From contig JAFGFW010000095.1 in assembly GCA_016930875.1 (NCBI GenBank), forward strand, positions 1 to 63,764: 63,764 nucleotides of DNA. Direction: 5' to 3'. This DNA comes from Deltaproteobacteria bacterium. Lineage in GTDB: Bacteria > Desulfobacterota > Desulfobacteria > Desulfobacterales > C00003060. Positions 17,446 through 24,996 of this stretch are shown piece by piece (position 1 is the stretch's first letter; each line of letters opens with the position of its first letter). Below the pieces are notes generated by a model that did not search any database, had not been told where the DNA came from, and was given only the letters and a program-made list of their open reading frames with translations. Position numbers and translations under genes: made by a program.

Positions 17446-20000
17446 CAGGCTTGTCTTTCCTCAAGGTCCATGACAAATTCGTGAATATCTTCGGAATCAA
17501 AGGGAGTTATTCTCTTTAGCAGCTCTCCAGCACTGGCCTGTTTCAAATCCATTTCAAGATATTTGTGCAATGGAATACAGGGGGCAAAATCCTCGGGATA
17601 AAAGTCGGGAAAATCAAATGGAACTGGTCGAGGATATTCCCTGAAAAAGTCAAGCAACTTTCGTTCAAGTCTTGGAGGGAGGTCGTAAGCTTTCAAGATC
17701 AAAGCATCGATTTCCATCAGAGTTTTGATGCAGTCGTGGACAGTGGTCTGTTTGTCGGGATATTTCTCAATTTCCGATCTGAGCTCAGTGTAGCGCTTAA
17801 TGAGATGAGCAATTTTGTCGTTCTCGATGGCTTCCGGGAATGGGATAGGAATCTCCCTTAGCGTAGTATTGCGATTGCGTCGCTTTTCCTCTCGGAAGAA
17901 AAGTGCCGCGTTGACCAAAGGACAATTAATAAGAGCTGATATGGTTTCAGTCAACACTGGCGCTTTGGGCCAAATCGCAATGAAGTTTTCACGACAAACT
18001 AAACCACTCGAATCCGGAAATCCGACAATACGCCAAGGACCTCTGCTAATAGCATGTCTATTGGAGATGACCTTCGGCTTTTCCCATGGAAACGAATGGG
18101 CATTTGTGCGGCGATACCTCTCTTCCATATTAAGATATACGAATTCTGAGGCATAGTAAGGTTCTATTTTCCCCGGGACCACGTCTAGTCCCTTTTTGAA
18201 CCCAGGCTTGGGCTCAGATGATATTAAAATGCTCCTATTTTCCTTGAGTGGAATATTCCACTCAATACCTCTGTGAATTTCAGCGATGTTTTTTAGATTA
18301 GGATAACCTTTGAGGTAATCCCAAACATCTGAAAGTGGAACATTAGCCAAGGAAATATGCCCCAGATTTGCGGATCTATTTACGACCTTGCCTACCCCTT
18401 CGGGCAGCAAGCCTGTTTGAAGAAAAGCTCGCCTGTGGTTTTCACGAACCCAAAAGGTCCTGGTAGATACAATTGACCTTCTGGACTTATTACGTTCCGA
18501 TGCTAAAACTAGCATAGTTTCTTGATCTGAATGCGCGAAGATGCGATCAGGTAGGGCTATGGACTCTATGTGCTTGTAAGTGCGGGCAATATGATCCTGG
18601 ATATCTCTATATTTCGCTCCTACTATGGCCGACTTCGGCAACACAAACCCGAGCATTTCCGGAGGCTGTTCCAACACTCTTCGAAGAATTTCGTAAGGTT
18701 TATGAGTACTCTGTATTCTGTCGCCGTACCGATTTCTTTCTTGCAATCTAAAGTCTTCAAACGGGGGATTGCAGAGGATTATTTGCGCATTTTGTAATTG
18801 CCTTTCCAGAACATCAGTGCCGAAGATATCTTGAGATTTTATTTGCCATCCGTCCGGATTGGGATAATCGGCTAACATGAGAGATAAACGGCAGACCTCA
18901 GCGGCAAAGGTGTCAACCTCTATAGCGGTTAATCGATCTTTCAGGTACTTGTGTCTTTGCTGGTCAGTCCATGAAGAAGGCAATAACTCCCGAAGCCGAC
19001 GCAGGGCAGCAACCAAAAAGACTCCATGGCCTGCACAAGGCTCCAGAACGTGACGTTTACCCTGAGGGAGTGATTCAAAAGGAAGGCGGTCTACAATGAG
19101 CCCGGCTACGGTGGACGGCGTACTGTGTATGCCAAATTCTTTCCGGGTTTCCTTTCGTATCAAAGTATTTTCGTAAATGAAGGCCAAATCTTCCACAGAA
19201 AGGTTTTGAAAATTGAAGGCGGCCCGAAACCTGTCCCAAACTATCTGCTGCGTATTCGGCTCCTCAAGTATCCGTTGCGTCTCCGGAGTTGCGAATCCGT
19301 AAAACTTTTGGATCGCATCTATGATGGTATTTGCATTATTAGCAGACCAATCGCCGGGGTGTTTCCTATTGTCAAAAATCTTGGCTGCAAGGAAACGAAA
19401 AACCAGCCGAAAGAGCAAAGCCTCATCAGGCTTGACACCAGAGGTATTGCTTTCATAAGTAATGATGGCTTCGTGGAGTATATCCCTCAACAGGCGATCC
19501 AACTTATCATGGATCATGCCCTTCAAAGCAGGCAGAAGACCTATATCAACAAAATCGAGCTGAATTGCCCCTTCAAACGGCGTAATGGCTTTGGCACGAA
19601 AAATTGCGTCAGGACTCCACGTTTTACTGTTAGCCTGAAACGCTCGGTGAATATCTATAGCTGGGATGGTTTCCAAATACACGGCTCTGCCCGTGGATTC
19701 GATGCGGTACCGGTCGAGACGATCATTAAAAACCTCAAAGAACATGGGAGCACCCAGGCTTTGATAGCCTGAAACATGGTTCGGACCCGATTGGCCATTT
19801 GCAGTCAATACCCCGATGCAGGCATTGCGGTAGGACGGCGGCCATTGGGCAAATGCTGCCAACGGAACCTCAAGGTCACGCATTTCAGAAGTAGATGCAT
19901 CATCGAAGACATAATCTTCCTGTAACAAGTTTTTCAAATAACCTAAGCTGGTTAGCTCATTACGGACTGTATGTAAGACATTCATGGCCTTTGGGCTCAT
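17445..20000 (-). CDS. N6-adenine DNA methylase with C-terminal specificity region (gamma class)
   Basis: An 851-residue protein from the ATG at 20000, which has GGGAG upstream and starts 20 bases after the MerR stop; upstream in-frame starts to 20069 would overlap that gene. Motif I (Leu-Glu-Pro-Cys-Ala-Gly-His-Gly) is at about 320-327 and motif IV NPPF at 411-414, the order of type I HsdM and type IIG enzymes. About 300 N-terminal residues precede the helical HsdM-like part and match nothing I recognise. The C-terminal 350 residues resemble a target-recognition region. It should methylate adenine for self-recognition; whether it also cuts is unclear. Confidence 0.85.
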   Translation of the reverse strand: MSPKAMNVLHTVRNELTSLGYLKNLLQEDYVFDDASTSEMRDLEVPLAAFAQWPPSYRNACIGVLTANGQSGPNHVSGYQSLGAPMFFEVFNDRLDRYRIESTGRAVYLETIPAIDIHRAFQANSKTWSPDAIFRAKAITPFEGAIQLDFVDIGLLPALKGMIHDKLDRLLRDILHEAIITYESNTSGVKPDEALLFRLVFRFLAAKIFDNRKHPGDWSANNANTIIDAIQKFYGFATPETQRILEEPNTQQIVWDRFRAAFNFQNLSVEDLAFIYENTLIRKETRKEFGIHSTPSTVAGLIVDRLPFESLPQGKRHVLEPCAGHGVFLVAALRRLRELLPSSWTDQQRHKYLKDRLTAIEVDTFAAEVCRLSLMLADYPNPDGWQIKSQDIFGTDVLERQLQNAQIILCNPPFEDFRLQERNRYGDRIQSTHKPYEILRRVLEQPPEMLGFVLPKSAIVGAKYRDIQDHIARTYKHIESIALPDRIFAHSDQETMLVLASERNKSRRSIVSTRTFWVRENHRRAFLQTGLLPEGVGKVVNRSANLGHISLANVPLSDVWDYLKGYPNLKNIAEIHRGIEWNIPLKENRSILISSEPKPGFKKGLDVVPGKIEPYYASEFVYLNMEERYRRTNAHSFPWEKPKVISNRHAISRGPWRIVGFPDSSGLVCRENFIAIWPKAPVLTETISALINCPLVNAALFFREEKRRNRNTTLREIPIPFPEAIENDKIAHLIKRYTELRSEIEKYPDKQTTVHDCIKTLMEIDALILKAYDLPPRLERKLLDFFREYPRPVPFDFPDFYPEDFAPCIPLHKYLEMDLKQASAGELLKRITPFDSEDIHEFVMDLEERQA

Positions 20001-20020
20001 ACTTTTCTCCCGAAGGAAGT

Positions 20021-20461
20021 TTACATTTTTTGGAGTTTTTTTGAGACGCCCCCCTTGTTTGGATGCCAAACCTCCGACTTCTGTAAACCTACTATCTCAG
20101 CTCCGATTTGCTCGGTATCAAATCGCAAATACTGCTGTCTTGTTATGGCGCTAAAGTACTTCCCTTTTTCAGCAACAATCATATCCACACCGTCAGTATA
20201 GATGATCAGCCGCGAAAGGGGCTCGTCATCCGGCAACATCTTGGATAGGTTCTCTATCCCGTCTCTCACCTTTTGGAGGCTTAACCCCTTGTTTCTCAAT
20301 GACGCCAAGACTCGTAATTTGACAATATCCTTAAAAGAGTAGAAAGAGGACTTGCCCTCTCTTTCCGGGGAAACGAGATTGATCCTGACCCAGTACTTCA
20401 GCTGATTTGGGGTCGCCCCTGTCAGTTTACGAACCAGATTTGTTGGATATGCGTTGTCCAT
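20021..20461 (-). CDS. MerR-family regulator of the restriction operon
   Basis: A 146-residue protein with an N-terminal MerR winged helix: helix-turn-helix at about 8-30, wing with Ser-Phe-Tyr-Ser-Phe-Lys-Asp, then the long helix region with Lys-Gly-Leu-Ser-Leu-Gln-Lys-Val. The C-terminal half has no ligand-binding domain I recognise. It is the first gene of the island operon, directly ahead of the methylase. An 11-bp inverted repeat at 20470-20510 lies between promoter and start codon and is the probable operator, implying autoregulation. Confidence 0.82.
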   Translation of the reverse strand: MDNAYPTNLVRKLTGATPNQLKYWVRINLVSPEREGKSSFYSFKDIVKLRVLASLRNKGLSLQKVRDGIENLSKMLPDDEPLSRLIIYTDGVDMIVAEKGKYFSAITRQQYLRFDTEQIGAEIVGLQKSEVWHPNKGGVSKKLQKM

Positions 20462-20469
20462 GTCAGATT

Positions 20470-20510
20470 TTGGTTGAAAAGGGTGCGTTTATCGAATCTT
20501 TTTCAACCAA
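20470..20510 (-). promoter_or_regulatory. Probable MerR operator (11-bp inverted repeat)
   Basis: TTGGTTGAAAA at 20470-20480 and its exact reverse complement at 20500-20510 are separated by 19 bases. The repeat begins nine bases upstream of the MerR start codon and directly follows a possible -10 at 20511-20516. Binding here would block transcription of the whole island operon. Confidence 0.6.
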
Positions 20511-20538
20511 TTTAGACATAAAACGTTTGGAAGGTCAA
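20511..20538 (-). promoter_or_regulatory. Candidate sigma-70 promoter of the island operon
   Basis: On the minus strand, TTGACC (20538-20533) and TCTAAA (20516-20511) are 16 bases apart. They lie immediately upstream of the MerR operator and about 50 bases before the start codon. The match to consensus is moderate; another TTGACA lies slightly further upstream. Confidence 0.4.
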
Positions 20539-20899
20539 GCGAAAACCCATCTTAAAGGATTGTCAATCGGGACGTTCGTGCAGAACGTGCATAGCTGATC
20601 TTTCTGATCTATTTGCTGTGAGAACCCGCCTCGTATCTTCACCTGTGGTTTGCACATGACAAGATACGCCACGAACTCTCTCTATCCCTGCAAGCACAGG
20701 CATATCGTCCCACGTTCGACCATCCAATACCCGCCTCGCCTGCGTCGCAGAGCAACCTGTCTGCGTACGGACCTGCCGCTGCCTCAGCGGGGCAAGCTGG
20801 GGCGCACAGGCGGGAGCGTCATGGTAGCCAGGTTACTTCTTGTTGAATCCCCCAGTGCTTGCAGAAAAGAAGGTTCCCCGCCGGCCACTGGCGGCCGAG
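20539..20899. other. GC-rich, palindrome-rich spacer
   Basis: No gene is evident between the island promoter and the antitoxin gene. The stretch from 20730 to 20900 is GC-rich, with inverted repeats CCCGCCT/AGGCGGG (20730-20736 and 20808-20814) and CCGCTG/CAGCGG (20776-20790). It also holds one copy of a 23-bp repeat at 20706-20728. It looks like degenerate repeat-element DNA. Confidence 0.4.
20706..20728 (+). repeat. 23-bp direct repeat, left copy
   Basis: It matches 21609-21631 at 21 of 23 bases; the last 16 bases (20713-20728) are identical. The two copies flank the toxin-antitoxin genes, 903 bases apart, in the same orientation. Confidence 0.6.
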
Positions 20900-21211
20900 T
20901 CAACCCTTTACTGCCTTCCTATCCTTTTTGAAAGCCTTAAGCTCATCCGGGTCAAACACAATGCTTCTGCCTACCCTCTGATGTTTTATGTTTCCTGCTT
21001 TAATCCATCTCCTCAAGGTAATCTCGGCCACATCAAGGTATTCCGCTGCTTCTTTGACAGTAAATGGCGATTGTCTGATTTCATCAAAGACTTCATTATG
21101 ACTGTATGAATCTTTCTCAAATCCCCGCCTCGCTATAACAGAGAATAACTTTTCTCTTTCTTTCAACGGCATCTCCAAAATTTCCCTATAAACTTTCTCA
21201 GCAGTAATCAT
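20900..21211 (-). CDS. Antitoxin with excisionase-type helix-turn-helix
   Basis: A 103-residue protein from the ATG at 21211; a GTG at 21217 overlapping the toxin stop is also possible. The C-terminal half has a MerR/excisionase-type helix-turn-helix (Thr-Val-Lys-Glu-Ala-Ala-Glu-Tyr-Leu to Val-Gly-Arg-Ser-Ile, about 50-90). Its basic tail could bind DNA or the toxin. It follows the RelE-type toxin gene by two bases. Toxin-first order is the reverse of relBE and typical of HigBA-like pairs. It probably represses the operator at 21509-21528. Confidence 0.75.
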   Translation of the reverse strand: MITAEKVYREILEMPLKEREKLFSVIARRGFEKDSYSHNEVFDEIRQSPFTVKEAAEYLDVAEITLRRWIKAGNIKHQRVGRSIVFDPDELKAFKKDRKAVKG

Positions 21212-21213
21212 TA

Positions 21214-21498
21214 TCACTCAACCTCCTTCAAATACCTCTTGAGTTCACGATAAAAATTCTCATGGGGACCTATCATGAAAAACACTATTTCTCCCTCTTG
21301 GAGACGATAGGCAATCAGATATTTCTGTCTCATATGTGAAAATTTATGAACTTGAAATCCTTTCAGGTCACCCTTTTTGGATTCGCCCATCTCAGGATTG
21401 ATTATTATCTTCTCGACTTCATCCTCAATAACGAGTTGAAAAGGTCTTGTTTGCTTCTTCACGAATTTCCTGAATAGTGGCTTGTAAGATTTTTCCAT
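21214..21498 (-). CDS. RelE/ParE-superfamily toxin
   Basis: A 94-residue basic protein with RelE-like order: N-terminal helices, then strands with Lys-Gly-Asp-Leu-Lys-Gly, Tyr-Leu-Ile-Ala-Tyr-Arg and Ile-Val-Phe-Phe-Met-Ile-Gly-Pro-His-Glu-Asn-Phe-Tyr, ending in a Lys-rich helix. Relatives cut mRNA on the ribosome or inhibit gyrase; which applies cannot be told from sequence. It is the first gene of a two-gene operon with the helix-turn-helix antitoxin, at the upstream edge of the defence island. Confidence 0.82.
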   Translation of the reverse strand: MEKSYKPLFRKFVKKQTRPFQLVIEDEVEKIIINPEMGESKKGDLKGFQVHKFSHMRQKYLIAYRLQEGEIVFFMIGPHENFYRELKRYLKEVE

Positions 21499-21508
21499 GA
21501 TACCTTTT

Positions 21509-21528
21509 ATGATAAGCTATATTATCAT
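21509..21528 (-). promoter_or_regulatory. Promoter/operator of the toxin-antitoxin operon
   Basis: A 7-bp inverted repeat, ATGATAA (21509-21515) and TTATCAT (21522-21528), overlaps a possible -10. A TTGACA lies about 16 bases further upstream on the minus strand. This is the usual arrangement for autorepression by a toxin-antitoxin complex. Confidence 0.5.
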
Positions 21529-21842
21529 TTTGTCAATCATTATTTCGTGAATCCACTGGAATGCTCGTCTGGCGTGAAATTCGGAACAGCACCTAAAAAA
21601 AGCCACGTCGTTCCCCGTTCGACCATCCAATTGTCCCCCCGCTGTCGATAGGATGAGGGCTAATGACAAAAACACCTTTGCCCTTGACTAATACAACCAA
21701 CTCTGAGAAATAACCCCATACTAACGAAGGGGGGCTTTGACTACGCAGACAATTCACCATAAAGCAAATTCGACGGATCAATTGAAAAAGCAAGTGTTCG
21801 TCTTTCGGACATCAGAAACTCAAGAAAAGTGAGGAGTAGACC
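21529..21842. other. Spacer between toxin-antitoxin operon and cyclophilin
   Basis: It contains the -35 of the toxin operon at its left end, the right copy of the 23-bp repeat (21609-21631), and the untranslated leader of the cyclophilin gene with GAGGAG before its start. No gene was seen. Confidence 0.4.
21609..21631 (+). repeat. 23-bp direct repeat, right copy
   Basis: Pairs with 20706-20728 (21 of 23 bases identical, same orientation). The two bracket the toxin-antitoxin operon and may mark an insertion or recombination boundary. Confidence 0.6.
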
Positions 21843-22448
21843 ATGCAGAACAGATCATTAATGGTGATGGTGTTGAGCATCGCGGCTATGGCAATCGTTC
21901 AATTGACCTTTGCAGGGGAGACAAGAAAGATGGATAAAGGAAATGTAATTGTGGCTATGGAAACCTCAGAAGGTGTGATCAAGATCGAGCTTTGGGCTGA
22001 CAAGGCCTCGGAAACGGTTAAGAATTTCTTGGCGTATGTTGATGAAAACTTCTATGATAGCACGATATTTCACAGGGTTATCGATAACTTCATGATACAG
22101 GGCGGGGGCTTTACCGCAGATATGAGAAACAAGGATAAAGGCCAGCCCATAAAGAACGAGGCGACAGCGGAACTGAAGAACGACCGGGGCACTATTGCCA
22201 TGGCAAGGACACAGGATATCCATAGCGCCACATCCCAGTTTTTCATTAACCTCAAGGATAATGATTTTCTAAACCACTCTGACAACACACCCGGGGGATT
22301 TGGATATGCCGTCTTTGGCAAAGTGGTCGAGGGCATGGATGTGGTTGACCGCATAGGCAAAGTCAAGACCACGACTTCCGGTCCGTACAGAGATGTTCCC
22401 GCAAAGCCCGTGGTTATCAAGAACGTAAAGCGCCTGGAAAGCAACTAG
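21843..22448 (+). CDS. ppiA: Exported cyclophilin-type peptidyl-prolyl cis-trans isomerase
   Basis: A 201-residue cyclophilin with a signal peptide (residues 1-24, Ala-x-Ala-like end before Gly-Glu-Thr), so probably periplasmic. The PPIase core has FHRVI, the QGG(G) segment, the Ala-Thr-Ser-Gln-Phe-Phe-Ile-Asn strand and [12 protein letters not shown]. The catalytic Arg of Phe-His-Arg is present. It would assist folding of exported proteins by isomerising prolyl bonds. GAGGAG precedes the ATG. The gene converges on lepA. Confidence 0.94.
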   Translation: MQNRSLMVMVLSIAAMAIVQLTFAGETRKMDKGNVIVAMETSEGVIKIELWADKASETVKNFLAYVDENFYDSTIFHRVIDNFMIQGGGFTADMRNKDKGQPIKNEATAELKNDRGTIAMARTQDIHSATSQFFINLKDNDFLNHSDNTPGGFGYAVFGKVVEGMDVVDRIGKVKTTTSGPYRDVPAKPVVIKNVKRLESN

Positions 22449-22483
22449 TAAAACATTTCATAGACGCCTTTTCCATTCTCCAC

Positions 22484-24280
22484 TCACTCGGTGTCCCGCT
22501 TAAGGACGGCAAGGAAGGCAGACTGGGGGATCATGACGGAGCCGACCATCTTCATCCGCCGTTTCCCCTTTTTCTGTTTTTCAAGGAGCTTTCTCTTCCG
22601 CGTAATATCTCCACCGTAACACTTGGCTGTCACATCCTTGCGATAAGCCGAGATAGTCTCCCGCGCAATGATCTTTGCACCGATTGCACCCTGGATGGCG
22701 ATCCTGAACATCTGTCTCGGGATCTCCTTTTTCAGCTTTTCGCATGCATACCTCGCCCGGTCGTAAGCCCCGTCTCGATAGACCAGTTGGGAGAGGGCAT
22801 CCACTTTTTCGCCGTTGATAAGGATGTCTAGTTTGACAAGATCGCTGTCACGGTAGTCAATGAGTTCGTAATCAAAGGAACCATAGCCCTGAGTGACGGT
22901 CTTGAGCCTGTCGTAAAAATCGTAGATTACCTCAGCCAGCGGGAGCTCGCATGTCAGCTCAATCCTTTTGCTGCCCATGTATTGATGCTTTGCATTGACG
23001 CCCCGGCGCTCAAGGCAGAGCTTTATCACCACGCCAAGATATCTATCGGGCGTCATAATGGCTGCCCTGATATAAGGCTCTTGCGTCTTAGCGATCTTGG
23101 CAGGATCGGGATAAAGAGCAGGGTTGTCGACAACCTCTGTTGCCCCGTCGGTCATGATGAAAATATACTTTACCGAAGGCGACGTTATGATAAGAGAAAG
23201 GTCAAATTCACGCTCCAAACGTTCCTGCACTATTTCCAGATGCAGCAGCCCAAGGAAACCACACCGGAATCCAAAACCCAGGGCTGCCGAGGTGTCCTTC
23301 TCGTACACGAGGGAGGCATCATTTAGCTTCAACTTATCCACGGCCATTGCCAGGTCTTCGTATCCGTCAGATGCCACGGGATAGATAGAAGAAAAAACCA
23401 CGGGCTTGATTTCCCGGAAACCCGGCAACGGCGCTGCACAGGGACAATTATCATGCGTGACGGTATCCCCACATCTGGTGTCGCTCACGGTCTTGACCCC
23501 AGCAATAATGTAACCCACCCCCCCGGCTGAGAGCATGTCCTTTCGAACCCTGTCAATCTGAAAGACCCCAACCTCTTCCACCCGGTATGTGGCATTATTG
23601 GACATAAAGCGTATGGCGTCCCCAGGCCTTACAGTGCCTTCAAAGATCCGGCAGTGGATAATCGTACCCCGGTAGGGATCATAGTGAGAGTCAAATATAA
23701 GGGCCTGCAAAGGGCTGTCCGGATCTCCCGCGGGTGCGGGGAGCCTTTTAACAATCGCTTCTAGGACATCGTCAACCCCGATCCCTTCTTTGGCCGAAGC
23801 GAGTATTGCCCCTGCCGAGTCCAGTCCAAGATCGTCTTCGATCTGCTGTCTAACCCAATCCACGTCAGCGGCCGGAAGATCGATCTTGTTGATCACCGGA
23901 ATAATCTCAAGATCATGGTCCATGGCCATATAAAGGTTCGCCACCGTTTGGGCCTCCACCCCCTGGCTCGCATCCACCAGGATGAGGACCCCTTCACAGG
24001 ATGCAAGGGACCTGGAAACCTCGTAGGTGAAATCCACGTGACCGGGTGTATCGATAAGGTTCAAGGTGTAAGTGTGGCCATCTTCAGCAGTGTAAGGCAG
24101 GGAGACGGCCTGGCTTTTGATCGTAATACCCCGCTCCCTCTCAATGTCCATTGTATCAAGGATCTGCTCTTTGAAATCTCGGTCCGAGATGATGCCGGTC
24201 GCCTGGATGAGACGGTCCGAAAGGGTCGATTTGCCGTGGTTTATGTGAGCAATGATGCTGAAATTTCGGATGCGTTTCAC
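22484..24280 (-). CDS. lepA: Elongation factor 4 (LepA)
   Basis: A 598-residue ribosome-associated GTPase with the expected EF-G-like domains and LepA-specific C-terminal domain ending in Lys-rich and Lys-Arg-Asp segments. The G1 loop reads Ala-His-Ile-Asn-His-Gly-Lys-Ser, so Asn14 replaces the nearly invariant Asp (codon AAC). G3 DTPGHVDF and G4 NKIDLP are normal. It starts at GTG overlapping the iorB stop by four bases, so translation is probably coupled to iorB, an unusual operon partner. Confidence 0.96.
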   Translation of the reverse strand: MKRIRNFSIIAHINHGKSTLSDRLIQATGIISDRDFKEQILDTMDIERERGITIKSQAVSLPYTAEDGHTYTLNLIDTPGHVDFTYEVSRSLASCEGVLILVDASQGVEAQTVANLYMAMDHDLEIIPVINKIDLPAADVDWVRQQIEDDLGLDSAGAILASAKEGIGVDDVLEAIVKRLPAPAGDPDSPLQALIFDSHYDPYRGTIIHCRIFEGTVRPGDAIRFMSNNATYRVEEVGVFQIDRVRKDMLSAGGVGYIIAGVKTVSDTRCGDTVTHDNCPCAAPLPGFREIKPVVFSSIYPVASDGYEDLAMAVDKLKLNDASLVYEKDTSAALGFGFRCGFLGLLHLEIVQERLEREFDLSLIITSPSVKYIFIMTDGATEVVDNPALYPDPAKIAKTQEPYIRAAIMTPDRYLGVVIKLCLERRGVNAKHQYMGSKRIELTCELPLAEVIYDFYDRLKTVTQGYGSFDYELIDYRDSDLVKLDILINGEKVDALSQLVYRDGAYDRARYACEKLKKEIPRQMFRIAIQGAIGAKIIARETISAYRKDVTAKCYGGDITRKRKLLEKQKKGKRRMKMVGSVMIPQSAFLAVLKRDTE

Positions 24281-24861
24281 GATGTCCCAAAACCCATGCC
24301 AAAGGCCCGCAAATTTGCCTCCACAAACTTCTCCTTTGTCTTGGTGCGGATAGTCTCTTCAAAGGCTTCTCTGGCAACCGGCAAGACTCCGCTGCTGGCC
24401 AGAGCGCCAATCATCACCACGTTGGCTGACAGCGCAGACCCGGCTTGCTGCGCCAAGGTCTGTGCATTTAACGTAATCAGTTTCTTCACGCGGCTCCGGA
24501 CAAAGGCAAAGAGCTTCTCAACATCAGGGTAAGCGCCTTTCCCAATAGCCACACTGAAAGGGGTCACCCGTACGCTATTAGAAATGACCACGGAGTCGGC
24601 CGAACATCTCCGCAAAGCCCGATAAGTCTCCACCGGTTCAAATCCGAGAAGAACATTTGCCTCGCCGTCCGAAATGATCGGGCTTTTGATATCGCCGATC
24701 ATCACGGTCGATTCTACTACTCCGCCCCGCTGGGCCATACCATGGACCTCGCTGGCCAGGACATTATGACCCGCGTAAATTGCAGCTTCGGCCATAACCT
24801 TGGTAGCCAGAAGAGTTCCCTGCCCGCCAACGCCCGTGAAACATATACGATAATTGTCCAT
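24277..24861 (-). CDS. iorB: Indolepyruvate ferredoxin oxidoreductase, beta subunit
   Basis: A 194-residue subunit from the ATG at 24861, which follows AAGGGAGAG; the frame stays open upstream but without a better ribosome site. It has the POR-gamma-like fold with Gly-Val-Gly-Gly-Gln-Gly-Thr and [11 protein letters not shown]. With IorA it oxidatively decarboxylates aryl pyruvates from aromatic amino acids to aryl-CoA, reducing ferredoxin. A strong hairpin (24892-24934) lies between iorA and iorB and may tune their ratio. Confidence 0.93.
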   Translation of the reverse strand: MDNYRICFTGVGGQGTLLATKVMAEAAIYAGHNVLASEVHGMAQRGGVVESTVMIGDIKSPIISDGEANVLLGFEPVETYRALRRCSADSVVISNSVRVTPFSVAIGKGAYPDVEKLFAFVRSRVKKLITLNAQTLAQQAGSALSANVVMIGALASSGVLPVAREAFEETIRTKTKEKFVEANLRAFGMGFGTS

Positions 24862-24891
24862 TCGATCTCTCCCTTTTACGAAACCTTCCAT

Positions 24892-24934
24892 TTAATTAGT
24901 GTCCATCCATAATTCGTGGATGGACACTAATTAA
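24892..24934. repeat. Perfect 18-bp hairpin between iorA and iorB
   Basis: TTAATTAGTGTCCATCCA at 24892-24909 pairs exactly with 24917-24934 across a 7-base loop. It is not followed by a T run on the minus strand, so it is not a standard terminator. An mRNA-stability hairpin or the footprint of a small mobile element fits better. Confidence 0.7.
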
Positions 24935-24996
24935 ACCAATTCAACTAATCAAACGGTGTTTCTCAGGCATCAACGTCGCAACACCTGATCACTGCC

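Noticed and set aside
19125-19772. 215-codon plus-strand open frame
   Set aside because: It is antisense to the N-terminal half of the N6-methylase; no independent start signal or family resemblance.
23915-24532. 205-codon plus-strand open frame
   Set aside because: It lies entirely opposite lepA and iorB, both of which are clear full-length genes; it is a shadow frame.
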